NCBI GenBank assembly: GCA_947496605.1
Contig: CANMDF010000003.1
Span: 124,001 to 188,000, forward strand
Origin: an uncultured Paracoccaceae bacterium
Lineage (GTDB): Bacteria; Pseudomonadota; Alphaproteobacteria; Rhodobacterales; Rhodobacteraceae
Direction of reading: 5' to 3'
DNA length: 64,000 nt
The notes under the pieces are model-generated. The model saw only the letters and a program-made list of their open reading frames with translations. It was not told the origin of the DNA and ran no database searches. A program made the translations under genes and the position numbers. Each line of letters starts with the position of its first letter. The stretch's first letter is position 1. This document shows, piece after piece, positions 25,752 to 34,704 of this stretch.

Positions 25752-26834
25752 TCAAGCCTGATCCCCGTACTGATTACTATCATGCTTCTTCACAATCTCT
25801 TGGAACCGACGCACAAAGCGTTCGTCCGCTTTCGCCTTCTGCTCCAACACCTCGCGGGCAAAGACCATGTGATCTTCATGCGCTTCCATCATGTCGGCCA
25901 TCCGTGATGTCGTCGCAGCACCAATCGCGGCCATCGCGGACTGCGCCTCTTGGTCCGTTTTCACACCAATCTCGTTAATCTGGTGAGCAACGTCCTGCTG
26001 CTGCGCGGTCTTCAAAGACTTCGACAAAGCATCATACAGCACGACACGCTGCTTGGTGTCTGTCTGCAGCTTGTTGATCAAAACCATCTGTGTCGCCGCT
26101 TGGTTCTGTAGACTATCGATCCAGGTTTTGCCCTTCTCGATATAACGCTCTAGCGTTTGGCTTTTCGCCAGCTGAACCTGTTCGTTCTGGATCATCTCGT
26201 TGTACTGACCATTCAACGTGGCCAGTTCAGTCTCTAACTTGGTGCGGGCGGCCGCGTCTTGCTCAACCGAAATCTTGTTTTCCAAGGCAATAATCGTTGG
26301 ATCCATGGCCAGAATATCGGCACGCAGCGCTTCCAGTTCACCCACCGTGACTTCACGCTCTTCTAGCGTGCCGCCAAGGTTCTTTTCAACGCTGACCTTC
26401 TGCTCGTTCAGAACACCCAACTGGCCTTCCAACAACTGCATGATCACATCAGATTTACTGATCAGGTCTTGCAATTTATCATCGATCGAGGCCGTGCGCA
26501 TACGCTCTTGGCGCATGCTATCGGCCTTACCCTTGCTGAAAAACCCAATCAGGCTTTCCATGCCGGTTTTTGACCGCATCTCGTCAAAATCTTTGGAAAA
26601 GGCGGATGTGACGTCATCAAGACCCATGATCAGTTCAGCAATATTTGCGTTCATCAGCTCGGTATGGGCATGCACATCGTCAAGGCTGGCGTTTTCGATA
26701 TCGACCGAGATATCGGTGCCTTCGGCCATTTTCGTGCGTGCAACCTCAATCCGGCTGGTCAGCTCTGAAATTTTGCTTTGCGCCTCGGCCACTTGTGCCT
26801 GGCTGTCCTTAATCTGCGTCTCAAAATTCGCCAT
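25752..26834 (-). CDS. Coiled-coil protein, first gene of the AAA+ operon
   Basis: A 360-residue, almost wholly alpha-helical protein. It has heptad-like runs at residues 2-40, 115-190 (ending at ALENKISVEQDAA) and 195-260, and a C-terminal helix containing EDHMVFAREVLEQKAKADER. The overall look recalls PspA/TelA-like coiled-coil proteins, but I see no diagnostic motif. The ATG at 26834 is chosen because GAGGG lies seven bases upstream; the frame also has a TTG two codons earlier. There is no signal peptide, so it should be cytosolic. It is the operon leader, about 130 bases downstream of the L,D-transpeptidase gene. Confidence 0.75.
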   Translation of the reverse strand: MANFETQIKDSQAQVAEAQSKISELTSRIEVARTKMAEGTDISVDIENASLDDVHAHTELMNANIAELIMGLDDVTSAFSKDFDEMRSKTGMESLIGFFSKGKADSMRQERMRTASIDDKLQDLISKSDVIMQLLEGQLGVLNEQKVSVEKNLGGTLEEREVTVGELEALRADILAMDPTIIALENKISVEQDAAARTKLETELATLNGQYNEMIQNEQVQLAKSQTLERYIEKGKTWIDSLQNQAATQMVLINKLQTDTKQRVVLYDALSKSLKTAQQQDVAHQINEIGVKTDQEAQSAMAAIGAATTSRMADMMEAHEDHMVFAREVLEQKAKADERFVRRFQEIVKKHDSNQYGDQA

Positions 26835-26963
26835 ATACAATCCCTCATTTTTTCTTTGATAACAGGTACGTAAGCACTGTTGTCGTAATTTTCAATAACA
26901 CGCCATGCAAAAGCCGGCCCTTCAGAGCCAAGTTTGAACCTGTCAGGTCATAAAGAAAAGGGG

Positions 26964-27758
26964 TTATGCGTCGTTGCGCAGGGGTGGGCGGTCGTTGGCG
27001 ACTGCATCCTCGCCCAACAATTCCTCTGCTGAAATGATCTTGGGAGGCAATTCAACACCACGGTCAAAGTTCTCTGGGTCCACGCGCATCGATTCCTCAG
27101 GAGATCGTATACGGACTTTCATCGGGGTCTCAATTTGATCATAGAGGTGAATGACATCCTGATTGAACATCCGAATGCAGCCAGCCGAGCCTGAGTTGCC
27201 AATAGACTCTAAGTCGTTTGTGCCGTGTATGCGGTAATGTGTGTCGCGGTTGCCCCGGAACAGATAAAGCGCACGGGCACCCAAAGGACTGCGCAGACCA
27301 CCCGGAATACCGGCGCGGAATGGGCCGTAAACCTCAGGCTCTGTGCGCAACATATTCCGCGTCGGCGTCCAACCGGGCCATTCACGTTTAATACGCATTG
27401 TCGTCGTCCCGCGGATAGATCGCCCAGCGCGACCGACGCCCACCGGATAGCGTGTGGTCGAACCATCTTCGCGGACGTGGTAGAGAAACTTTGCATAGGG
27501 ATCGACATCAAGTGTGTTTGGCTCTGCCTCACCTTGGTAGATCCCAGACATGCGGCGGTTCACACCCTGCAGATACTTCGATGGAATGCCCGGCAACATA
27601 TATCCCGCGTCTTCGATCGGCCCGTAGCCTTCCAGAAATGACATCTCTTCAGGTGGTTCAATCTCTGTAACGGGTACACGCGGCGCACAGGCGGCAGCGG
27701 TGCTCGCAAGGGCCATAGCCGTGAACGACCGGCGACTTAGATTTGTAAATGACGACAT
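26964..27758 (-). CDS. L,D-transpeptidase (YkuD domain), likely Tat-exported lipoprotein
   Basis: A 264-residue protein. The N terminus has a twin-arginine-like SRRSFTAMALASTAAAC ending in a lipobox-type Cys, so export and lipidation are likely. The YkuD catalytic motif is seen near residue 190: YRIHGTNDLESIGNSGSAGC then IRM, with catalytic His, Ser-Gly and Cys in place. These enzymes cross-link peptidoglycan or attach outer-membrane proteins to it. It is upstream of the AAA+ operon on the same strand but separated by about 130 bases, so probably a separate unit. Confidence 0.9.
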   Translation of the reverse strand: MSSFTNLSRRSFTAMALASTAAACAPRVPVTEIEPPEEMSFLEGYGPIEDAGYMLPGIPSKYLQGVNRRMSGIYQGEAEPNTLDVDPYAKFLYHVREDGSTTRYPVGVGRAGRSIRGTTTMRIKREWPGWTPTRNMLRTEPEVYGPFRAGIPGGLRSPLGARALYLFRGNRDTHYRIHGTNDLESIGNSGSAGCIRMFNQDVIHLYDQIETPMKVRIRSPEESMRVDPENFDRGVELPPKIISAEELLGEDAVANDRPPLRNDA

Positions 27759-27879
27759 TAACTTACCCTAGAATTCAAGAATCACCTGATAGCACTGACA
27801 AGAGGCGGGACAAAACGCCCCCAAGCGAGTTTTCGCGAATGCTGATACAATCGTGACTGCCACACCGCATATCAAAGGA

Positions 27880-28782
27880 TCATTCAAGGCAGGCACCCAA
27901 CTGTAATCCCTTGAGCACATCTTCCGCCAGCATCGCTTTCTTACCAGCACGCTGCGCTTTGGTCACCTCAACGGCCTTGTCGCCACACATAATGGTAAAG
28001 CCGTCCAGCACTTGCCCCGGTGCCCCCCCACCATCAACCACCCGCGCACCTAGCAGTTTCACACGCTCACCTGCGACCTCGCACCAAGCGCCCGGAAAAG
28101 GTGACAAACCCCGGATCAATTGGCTGACTTGCGCAGCAGGTTGTGCCCAATCAACACGGGCTTCGGCTTTGTCGATTTTGGCGGCATAAGTCACGCCTTG
28201 TTGCGGTTGAACTTCTGGGGAAAACGTATCCAACCCCCCCAGCGCTCTCACAATCAGTGCAGCGCCCATTTGCGACAAGCGATCGTGCAATTCTCCGGTG
28301 GTTTCATTCACAGCAATGTTAGTCGCTTCACGCAATAAAACCGGCCCAGTATCCAGACCTGCCTCCATTTGCATGATGCAAATACCTGTCTGTGAATCCC
28401 CTGCCATGATCGCGCGATGAATAGGGGCTGCACCACGCCAACGCGGCAACAAAGACGCATGAATATTCAAGCAACCCGCTTTGGGCGCATCCAAGATCAC
28501 CTGTGGCAGAATAAGTCCGTAAGCAACAACGACCGCGATATCTGCTTCCAACGCTGCAAACTCTGACTGCTCTGCTTCACCCTTAAATGACTTTGGATAG
28601 CGCACGTTCAGCCCCAAAGCCTCCGCACGGACTTGGACAGGCGAGGGGCGATCTTTCTTACCCCGGCCCGCTGGGCGTGGCGGCTGACAGTAGACAGCTG
28701 CAACGTCATGACCCGCCTCAACGAGCGCGTCCAAAACCGGTACCGAAAAATCAGGTGTCCCCATAAAAATGATACGCATCAT
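27880..28782 (-). CDS. fmt: Methionyl-tRNA formyltransferase
   Basis: A 300-residue enzyme. [23 protein letters not shown] opens the formyltransferase domain (read in parts), and the catalytic segment [20 protein letters not shown] contains the family's Asn, His and SLLPRWRG loop near residue 108. The C-terminal OB-like domain follows from about residue 205. It formylates Met-tRNA(fMet) for translation initiation. It is the last gene after three peptide deformylases, the standard functional pairing of formylation with deformylation. Confidence 0.96.
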   Translation of the reverse strand: MMRIIFMGTPDFSVPVLDALVEAGHDVAAVYCQPPRPAGRGKKDRPSPVQVRAEALGLNVRYPKSFKGEAEQSEFAALEADIAVVVAYGLILPQVILDAPKAGCLNIHASLLPRWRGAAPIHRAIMAGDSQTGICIMQMEAGLDTGPVLLREATNIAVNETTGELHDRLSQMGAALIVRALGGLDTFSPEVQPQQGVTYAAKIDKAEARVDWAQPAAQVSQLIRGLSPFPGAWCEVAGERVKLLGARVVDGGGAPGQVLDGFTIMCGDKAVEVTKAQRAGKKAMLAEDVLKGLQLGACLE

Positions 28783-28787
28783 TTAGG

Positions 28788-28820
28788 CTTTCTATGTCCA
28801 ATCAAACTTCCGCGCGGCGC
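28788..28820 (+). repeat. Dispersed GC-hairpin repeat, sub-type A, between fmt and deformylase
   Basis: The copy reads CTTTCTATGTCCAATC then AAACTTCCGCGCGGCGC on the plus strand. It fills the 49-base gap between fmt and the third deformylase and sits just before the fmt start. On the transcribed strand its end gives GGACATAGAAAG a few bases before the fmt ATG. The core is partly altered relative to the 32819 and 51050 copies. Confidence 0.65.
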
Positions 28821-28831
28821 GCATTCCGACA

Positions 28832-29332
28832 CTAGCGTCGCTGCATTTTTGCTGACTTCTTGATCAGCATCTCACGTTTCACGCGCGTTATACGGTCAAA
28901 GAACATTTTGCCCGCCAAATGATCAATCTGATGCTGCACTGACGTCGCCCAAAGGCCAACAAACTCTTGCCGGTCCCATTGGCCGTGCGCATTCAGGAAC
29001 CGCACAGTCACCGCCCGTGGTCTTGTCACTTTGGCCCAAACACCCGGTAAATTCGGCGACCCTTCTTCATGATCACGTGGCTCGACGCTGCTGTGCAAGA
29101 CAGATGGGTTTGCCATCCGGATTGCTTGCCCACGTTCTTGCGATGCATCAACAACGGCCAAAGCCATATCAATACCCAACTGCGGAGCAGCCAATCCGAC
29201 CCCGGGCATCATATCCATCGCGACAATCATCTCATCCCAGATCGCGCGCACCTCATCATTGATCTCTGCCACTGGTGTTGCGGTCTTACGCAGGGCGGCA
29301 TGGGGCCACATCACAAAAGGACGGTGGGTCAT
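28832..29332 (-). CDS. Peptide deformylase-like protein lacking active-site Cys and Glu
   Basis: A 166-residue deformylase homologue of normal length. Motif 1 is intact (GVGLAAPQLG), but motif 2 reads HEEGSPNLPG where active enzymes have EGCLS, so the metal-binding Cys is replaced. Motif 3 reads VQHQIDHLAG where active enzymes have HExDH, so the catalytic Glu is Gln. I checked both substitutions at codon level (TCG for Ser at about 29058, CAG for Gln at about 28928). It should not hydrolyse formyl-Met by the usual mechanism. It overlaps the preceding deformylase by 4 bases, so it is still kept in the operon. Confidence 0.88.
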   Translation of the reverse strand: MTHRPFVMWPHAALRKTATPVAEINDEVRAIWDEMIVAMDMMPGVGLAAPQLGIDMALAVVDASQERGQAIRMANPSVLHSSVEPRDHEEGSPNLPGVWAKVTRPRAVTVRFLNAHGQWDRQEFVGLWATSVQHQIDHLAGKMFFDRITRVKREMLIKKSAKMQRR

Positions 29333-29790
29333 TGCAGCGTTCCTGTCTCAGTGATCAAAAGACCTTGCAGATGATCAAACTCATGACAAATGCAAATGGC
29401 TTGGACCCCTGTAAACCGTCCTTGTTGCCAAACCCCATCCAAATCTTGCCACATCAACTCCACCCAAACGGGGCGGCTGACATCAAAGCTTTTGTCCGGA
29501 ATAGACAAACAGGCTTCTGTGCCGACAGCCTCTTCCTCTGCACGCGCCATAATCTTTGGGTTCACGAAAATCATCGGGTCCGGGTCGGCCTCTTTCCATG
29601 CGGTGTCTACAACAAAAATACGGCGCCCGACACCAACCTGCGGTGCGGCCAGACCACGTCCCGGTGCATCATACATCGTCTCAAACATGTCCCGGACAAG
29701 CGCAGCAAGGTTTTCGTCAAACTGATCAACGGGGACCGCGATCTGCAACAAAACCGGATCACCTTCAAACCGAATGGGAAGAACAGCCAA
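29329..29790 (-). CDS. Peptide deformylase, second copy (EACLS type)
   Basis: A 153-residue deformylase with motif 1 GRGLAAPQVGVG, motif 2 GTEACLSIPD (Ala in place of the usual Gly, Cys ligand kept) and motif 3 ICHEFDHLQG with both His ligands and the catalytic Glu. All metal-site residues are therefore present. It removes the formyl group from nascent proteins. It sits between the canonical copy (gap of 3 bases) and the degenerate copy (4-base overlap). Specialisation for some substrates is possible but not visible. Confidence 0.9.
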   Translation of the reverse strand: MAVLPIRFEGDPVLLQIAVPVDQFDENLAALVRDMFETMYDAPGRGLAAPQVGVGRRIFVVDTAWKEADPDPMIFVNPKIMARAEEEAVGTEACLSIPDKSFDVSRPVWVELMWQDLDGVWQQGRFTGVQAICICHEFDHLQGLLITETGTLQ

Positions 29791-29793
29791 AAC

Positions 29794-30315
29794 CTAGCTC
29801 CGCGCCATTTCGCGCTTTAGCTTTTGCATTTTACGCGTGATCATCTGACGCTTAAGTGGCTTTAGATAATCGATAAATAGTTTCCCATCGAGATGATCTA
29901 TCTCATGTTGAACACATGTCGCCCACAATCCATCAAATCGCTCGCGCTTGGACGCGCCGTTTAGGTCGGTCCATTTCACCTCAACTTCGGTTGGGCGTTC
30001 AACCTCGGCATATTGCTCTGGGATCGACAAACAGCCCTCTTCGTAGACGTTGCGCTCGTCCGAACTCCAGACAATCTCGGGGTTGATCAGGACCATTGGC
30101 TCCGGTGTCGCTGCCTCTTCTTTGGCACAATCCATGACCAACATACGGCTCATGACAGCGATCTGCGGGGCAGCAAGGCCGATGCCGGGGGCATCATACA
30201 TTGTTTCAAGCATATCATCGGCCAAACGACGCAAATCGTCGTTCACAGATGAAACTGGGGCCGTCACTTTTTTCAGACGCGGATCGGGGTGTATCAATAT
30301 ATTTCGCAAAGCCAT
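29794..30315 (-). CDS. def: Peptide deformylase, canonical copy
   Basis: A 173-residue deformylase with all three motifs intact: GIGLAAPQIAV near residue 45, YEEGCLSIPEQYAEVERP near 90, and VQHEIDHLDGKLFIDYL near 135. It is first in the def-def-def-fmt operon and is the likely housekeeping enzyme. It is divergent from the aminotransferase gene at 30424 across about 110 bases. Confidence 0.96.
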   Translation of the reverse strand: MALRNILIHPDPRLKKVTAPVSSVNDDLRRLADDMLETMYDAPGIGLAAPQIAVMSRMLVMDCAKEEAATPEPMVLINPEIVWSSDERNVYEEGCLSIPEQYAEVERPTEVEVKWTDLNGASKRERFDGLWATCVQHEIDHLDGKLFIDYLKPLKRQMITRKMQKLKREMARS

Positions 30316-30423
30316 AGCGGTGATCTAATCCGTCCAAGCGCGCATCGCAAGCAAAGGCCGACTTTCTGGTTGCGCCCCGCCACACATCCCCTCAACTTGC
30401 AGCCAAGATTGCAGGAGAGAAGC

Positions 30424-31596
30424 ATGTCGTTCAACACACCTAACGATCGTCGCGGCACCAACAGTTCTAAATGGGACCTCATGGAACAGCTTTACGGAGT
30501 GTCCTCTAACGATGGTTTAGCGATGTGGACGGCTGATTCAGATTATCCAACAGCGCCGTGCGTCATTGATGCCGTCAAAACCGCCGCTGAACACGGTGTT
30601 TTTGGCTATGGCATTGAGGATGACGCCTATGTTAGCGCCATCCAGTGGTGGATGCAGACCCGCCATGACTGGGCCATTGAAAAAGACTGGATCCTGACCA
30701 CCCAAGGCCTTGGAAACGGAATCGCGCTTTGCCTTGATGTTTGGACCGAACCGGGTGATCACGCCGTCATCTTTACGCCTGTCTATCATGAATTCGCGCT
30801 GAAAGTGCAAAAGGCAGGCCGGGTCGTGACCGAATGTCCAATGAAGCGCCAAGACGAGACTTACGTTCTTGATCTTGACGATGCGCAGTCACGTCTGACG
30901 GGATCAGAGAAAATCCTCATCTTTTGCTCGCCACAGAACCCGTCTGGTCGCGTCTGGTCCCAAGCAGAACTCAAAGCTGTGTCGGCCTTTGCCCGCAAGA
31001 ATGGCTTGCTGCTCGTGAGCGATGAAATTCACCATGACCTTGTGTTTCAAGACGCTCAATTTGTGCCAATGGCCACGGCGGCGCCCGAGGATGCAGAGAA
31101 CACTGTCTATCTGACCGCCGCCTCAAAGACCTTTAATATCGCAGGTCAGCGTACTGGGAATATGATTATCTCTGACCCAACCTTGCGGGCCGCGATGCGC
31201 AAGAAACTGGCTACCTTGGATTACAAACCATCCCTACTCGGTGTGACGATGATCACCGCCGCCTATTCGCCGCAAGGCGCTGTTTGGGCGGACCAACAGA
31301 TCGCGCATTTGCAGGAAAACCGAGATATCTTTGACGCAGGCATCAACGCGATCCCCGGTGTTTGGTCCATGCCGCTGCAGTCCACCTATCTGGCATGGGT
31401 CGATTTTTCGGGAACCGGGATGAGCCATGAAGAAGTTGCAGCACGCATTCGCGACACTGCCAAAATTGCTGTGTCGCAAGGTCCTACTTTTGGGGCAGGC
31501 GGCGAAACCTTTATGCGCTTTAACCTCGCAACACAGAAAGCCACAGTGGAAGAGGCCGTGCGCCGCATGCAAGACGCCTTCGCCGATTTACAATAG
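30424..31596 (+). CDS. PatB/MalY-type aminotransferase (putative C-S lyase)
   Basis: A 390-residue fold-type I PLP enzyme. It begins NTPNDRRGTNSSKWDLM, as in PatB/MalY cystathionine beta-lyases. It shows SPQNPSGRVW near residue 180, LVSDEIHHDLVF near 205 and the PLP lysine in TAASKTFNIAGQRTG near 240. Family members cleave cystathionine or other cysteine S-conjugates to pyruvate, ammonia and a thiol, and some are aminotransferases. The start at 30424 follows AGGAGAG. It stands alone, so substrate cannot be inferred from neighbours. Confidence 0.88.
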   Translation: MSFNTPNDRRGTNSSKWDLMEQLYGVSSNDGLAMWTADSDYPTAPCVIDAVKTAAEHGVFGYGIEDDAYVSAIQWWMQTRHDWAIEKDWILTTQGLGNGIALCLDVWTEPGDHAVIFTPVYHEFALKVQKAGRVVTECPMKRQDETYVLDLDDAQSRLTGSEKILIFCSPQNPSGRVWSQAELKAVSAFARKNGLLLVSDEIHHDLVFQDAQFVPMATAAPEDAENTVYLTAASKTFNIAGQRTGNMIISDPTLRAAMRKKLATLDYKPSLLGVTMITAAYSPQGAVWADQQIAHLQENRDIFDAGINAIPGVWSMPLQSTYLAWVDFSGTGMSHEEVAARIRDTAKIAVSQGPTFGAGGETFMRFNLATQKATVEEAVRRMQDAFADLQ

Positions 31597-31599
31597 CGT

Positions 31600-31947
31600 T
31601 TATTGGCTGATCAGACCGGCTGGCACAAAGTCAGGACGGACGAAATCGGCGGCGGGCTCGGTAGCAACCGGGGTCGCCCACTTAAATTCAAAAACACGCT
31701 CAAAATCTTCGTCGACCGAAGAGACAACCAGACATGTATAAAGGTGCTTGGGACCGTCATAGATATCGACATGGCCACGCAAACGATCCGAGCCATCAAG
31801 ATCAAGGGCAAAGCCCCCGTCCCAAAACCTGCGAATACGGTAAGTGTCGTCGCCATCATGGACCGACAAGCGATCTTTACGCTTCAACGCTTCTTTCCGC
31901 GCTTCTTCTAAACCTTGCCGTACGGCATCGGGCAAAAACGAATACAT
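31600..31947 (-). CDS. Conserved hypothetical protein, 115 residues
   Basis: A small soluble protein beginning MYSFLPDAVRQGLEEARKEALKRKDRL, with a helix followed by a beta-rich part (TYRIRRFWDGGFALDLDG, GHVDIYDGPKHLYTCLVV). No membrane segment or catalytic motif is visible. I recognise it only as the kind of short conserved alphaproteobacterial protein often annotated hypothetical. It is convergent with the aminotransferase gene, three bases away. Confidence 0.7.
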   Translation of the reverse strand: MYSFLPDAVRQGLEEARKEALKRKDRLSVHDGDDTYRIRRFWDGGFALDLDGSDRLRGHVDIYDGPKHLYTCLVVSSVDEDFERVFEFKWATPVATEPAADFVRPDFVPAGLISQ

Positions 31948-32036
31948 ACCAAGTCCCCCTCGACTACCCAGAAGATGACCTGAGAATGGTAAATATCAAA
32001 TGACAAAATCCGCCGCAGCGCAGCAACCCCTTAGTT

Positions 32037-32804
32037 TTATGCCTTCACGCGCGGTCGCAACACGTGCGGTTTTGCAGCATCATAGAGTGCGCTGTCGGGA
32101 AACCCATGCGAATCGGACAAAGCAGGGCCAACCAGAATCAATGCTGTGCGCGTAATCTTGGCTGCCCGCACCTTTTCGCGCACATCCATCAGGGTGCCGC
32201 GAATGATCATCTGATCGGGCCAACCGACACGGTAAATGACAGCAACAGGGCAATCCTCACCGTAGAAAGGGGCCAGCTGCCGCTCAATCTCGCGCAGCGC
32301 GCGAATGCCCAAATGGATCGCCAGGGTCGCGCCAGAACGGGCAAAATTCTCAAGCGTCTCACCTTCTGGCATGCCGGTCGATTTCATCGACATGCGGGTC
32401 AGAATAATCGACTGGGCCACCTCTGGCACAGTCAATTCGGTGCCCAAAGCCGCCGCCGCAGCGGCATATGCCGGCACACCGGGGATAATCTGATAGTCGA
32501 TGCCATCAGCCTTCAAGCGCCGGATTTGCTCTGCAATCGCTCCATAGAGGGATGGATCACCTGAATGCACGCGAGCCACATTCTGACCTTTCGCATGCGC
32601 ATCCAATATCGCCTGATGCGTATCGTCCAATGTCATTGGGGCTGTATCCATCACCACAGCATCTTTTGGAGCGCAACCAACAACCTCAACCGGCACCAGT
32701 GATCCTGCATATAAACACACCGGACACTCTCCAATGATCCGGGCGGCTTTCAGCGTCAGCAACTCAGGATCACCTGGACCTGCGCCAATAAAGTAAACGG
32801 TCAT
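32037..32804 (-). CDS. cobM: Precorrin-4 C11-methyltransferase
   Basis: A 255-residue SAM-dependent tetrapyrrole methylase. It begins MTVYFIGAGPGDPELLTLKA, with the VARVHSGDPSLYGAIAEQ loop near residue 80 and the IIPGVPAYAAAAAALGTELT segment near 105, which match CobM/CbiF. It methylates C11 of the corrin precursor. It is the last gene of the cob operon, after cbiG-cobJ, with a sub-type A repeat in the 94-base gap between them. Confidence 0.95.
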   Translation of the reverse strand: MTVYFIGAGPGDPELLTLKAARIIGECPVCLYAGSLVPVEVVGCAPKDAVVMDTAPMTLDDTHQAILDAHAKGQNVARVHSGDPSLYGAIAEQIRRLKADGIDYQIIPGVPAYAAAAAALGTELTVPEVAQSIILTRMSMKSTGMPEGETLENFARSGATLAIHLGIRALREIERQLAPFYGEDCPVAVIYRVGWPDQMIIRGTLMDVREKVRAAKITRTALILVGPALSDSHGFPDSALYDAAKPHVLRPRVKA

Positions 32805-32818
32805 TGCAAGACCCCCAT

Positions 32819-32852
32819 CTTTCTATGTCCAATCAAACTTCCGCCGGAGGCC
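32819..32852 (+). repeat. Dispersed GC-hairpin repeat, sub-type A, between cobJ and cobM
   Basis: The copy reads CTTTCTATGTCCAATC then AAACTTCCGCCGGAGGC on the plus strand, 15 bases before the cobM start codon (cobM is on the minus strand). It is the cleanest match to the in-frame copy inside cobN at 51050. Confidence 0.75.
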
Positions 32853-32898
32853 AAGGGTTGGCGGGTGGGGCGCATTTGGCGCCAGCCAAACAGCGTCA

Positions 32899-34704
32899 TC
32901 ACGCCAAATCCCCATCAATCTTACGGGCATAGCCACGCGGCGTGTACATCCGCGGGCCTTCACCAAGGGCGGCCAGTCGTGAATGGGACGACCCGATCAA
33001 AACAACTGTCAGCATATCGACTTCATCAACCTCAAGCTCGTCTAAACGACGATAACGCACATGCTCCTCGGGACGGCCCAGCGAAGACGCCAGCATCACA
33101 GGCGTATCAGCCGGGCGTTGCTCTAGCAAAATCTCGCGGGCCTCAGCTAGAAGGGTCCGCCTGCGCATCGACACCGGATTGTAGAAAGCGATCACAAAAT
33201 CGCCCATCGCCGCCGCCTTCAATCGCTTCACAATATCCTCACGCGGCGTCAGCAAATCTGACAATGAAATCGCACAAAAATCATGGCCCAAAGGCGCTCC
33301 CGCGCGGGCTGCTGCCCCTTGCAATGCACTCACACCGGGTGAACACACAACCTCAACCCGGCGGGCAGCATCCGTGACACCCATCTGATCAGGGCCGCGA
33401 TCCAGCAATTCAAATACCAACGCAGCCATCGCATAGATGCCAGCATCACCCGAACAGACCAAAGCCACGTTCTTGCCCTGTCCCGCCCTTTCCAGCGCAT
33501 AGCGGCAACGGTCTTCCTCGCCGCCTAGCGGAAAATCGGATCGGTCTTTGCCCAAGGCCAAAGGCCCCAGCAAATCAATATACAGGCCGTAACCCACCAG
33601 TTCTTCGGCTTCAGATACCAGCCGGGACACCTCTGGCGTGCGCCACGCAGCCTGACCCGGACCAATGCCCACAACAGACAAACGGCCACGCACACGGCCC
33701 TTAAATGCGACTAGAGGCTCAGGCGTCACAACCAAAGCACAAGTCGCATTTGCCGTCTTGCGCTTGGCCACCAAAAACTCAGCTGCATCGCCGGCCTGCG
33801 CCAAAGCAGCAGCTTCCGATACACCGTGCGTGCCCACCTCGGCGAACACCACATCAGACGGGTTCTGCAAACGGGGCGTCTGCGCCTCCAGCGCGTCCGC
33901 TTCGAACAAGCGCAAAGGTACACCCAGATCATCAGCCAGATTGATAATCGCAGGCTCGTCCGCTTTCAGCGTGATCGTGTTTACAGAATGGATGGCCTCG
34001 GGCGCGACACCCGCCTCAGCCAAGACATCTGCCGCAAGCTGGGCCAATTCGTCCGGCGCACAATTGCGCGCGCAGCCCACGCCCAAAGTCAGGCGTTGCG
34101 GTGCAAACTGCAAATGATCCGTACCTAAATCATCCTGGCGGTCCATCGTGCAAGACACCCGCAGGGCATCACCCTGTGGCAAATCGGCCAACCATGGCGC
34201 ATCACCCATGACCTTGGCCCCACCACCTGACAAAAGCTCTGCCATCGCGGCCTTCGCATCTCCTCGATTAACCAAACGCCATCCTGAGGGCGGCTCATCC
34301 AACGCGATTCCCAGTGCTACATCACCTGCGGTCGTCACAGCCGATACAGCGTCCAATTCAGCGGCAATTTGCGCTGATAGCTTGTTCGCCCCGCGATGTC
34401 CGCCCAAGAGCGGCACAACAACCGCGCCATCGTCCGACACAGAAATGACGGGCGGTTCGGTCGTTTTATCAGCCAACAAAGGGGCAACCGCGCGGATCAG
34501 AATACCCGAGGCACAGACCCCCACAATCGGTACACCCGCCGCAAATAAATCGCGCGCATGATCAAGAGCGTTTGCAAAATACGCGTCCGCTTGGTCCACA
34601 CGACCTTCACGGCCATGAACCTGTGCGCCCAAAGTGGCCGCGACACGGTGAGCCGTTGCCTCGCCCGAGCGGGACAGTGCCAAAACAACTGGTTTCAAAG
34701 CCAA
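32899..34704 (-). CDS. cobJ: CbiG-CobJ fusion: cobalamin biosynthesis lactone-opening protein plus precorrin-3B C17-methyltransferase
   Basis: A 601-residue fusion. Residues ~1-130 match the CbiG N-terminal domain (GVCASGILIRAVAPLLADKT, VPLLGGHRGANKLSAQIA). Residues ~190-320 match CbiG-C/CobE (LTLGVGCARNCAPDELAQLA). From ~335 it is a CobJ/CbiH methylase (GRLSVVGIGPGQAAWRTPEV, VALVCSGDAGIYAMAALVFE). CobJ methylates C17 with ring contraction. CbiG opens the delta-lactone in the anaerobic route. The start is a TTG at 34704, or possibly a TTG at 34698 whose bases overlap the cobI stop (TTGA); no ATG is available nearby, so translation is probably coupled to cobI. Confidence 0.9.
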   Translation of the reverse strand: MALKPVVLALSRSGEATAHRVAATLGAQVHGREGRVDQADAYFANALDHARDLFAAGVPIVGVCASGILIRAVAPLLADKTTEPPVISVSDDGAVVVPLLGGHRGANKLSAQIAAELDAVSAVTTAGDVALGIALDEPPSGWRLVNRGDAKAAMAELLSGGGAKVMGDAPWLADLPQGDALRVSCTMDRQDDLGTDHLQFAPQRLTLGVGCARNCAPDELAQLAADVLAEAGVAPEAIHSVNTITLKADEPAIINLADDLGVPLRLFEADALEAQTPRLQNPSDVVFAEVGTHGVSEAAALAQAGDAAEFLVAKRKTANATCALVVTPEPLVAFKGRVRGRLSVVGIGPGQAAWRTPEVSRLVSEAEELVGYGLYIDLLGPLALGKDRSDFPLGGEEDRCRYALERAGQGKNVALVCSGDAGIYAMAALVFELLDRGPDQMGVTDAARRVEVVCSPGVSALQGAAARAGAPLGHDFCAISLSDLLTPREDIVKRLKAAAMGDFVIAFYNPVSMRRRTLLAEAREILLEQRPADTPVMLASSLGRPEEHVRYRRLDELEVDEVDMLTVVLIGSSHSRLAALGEGPRMYTPRGYARKIDGDLA

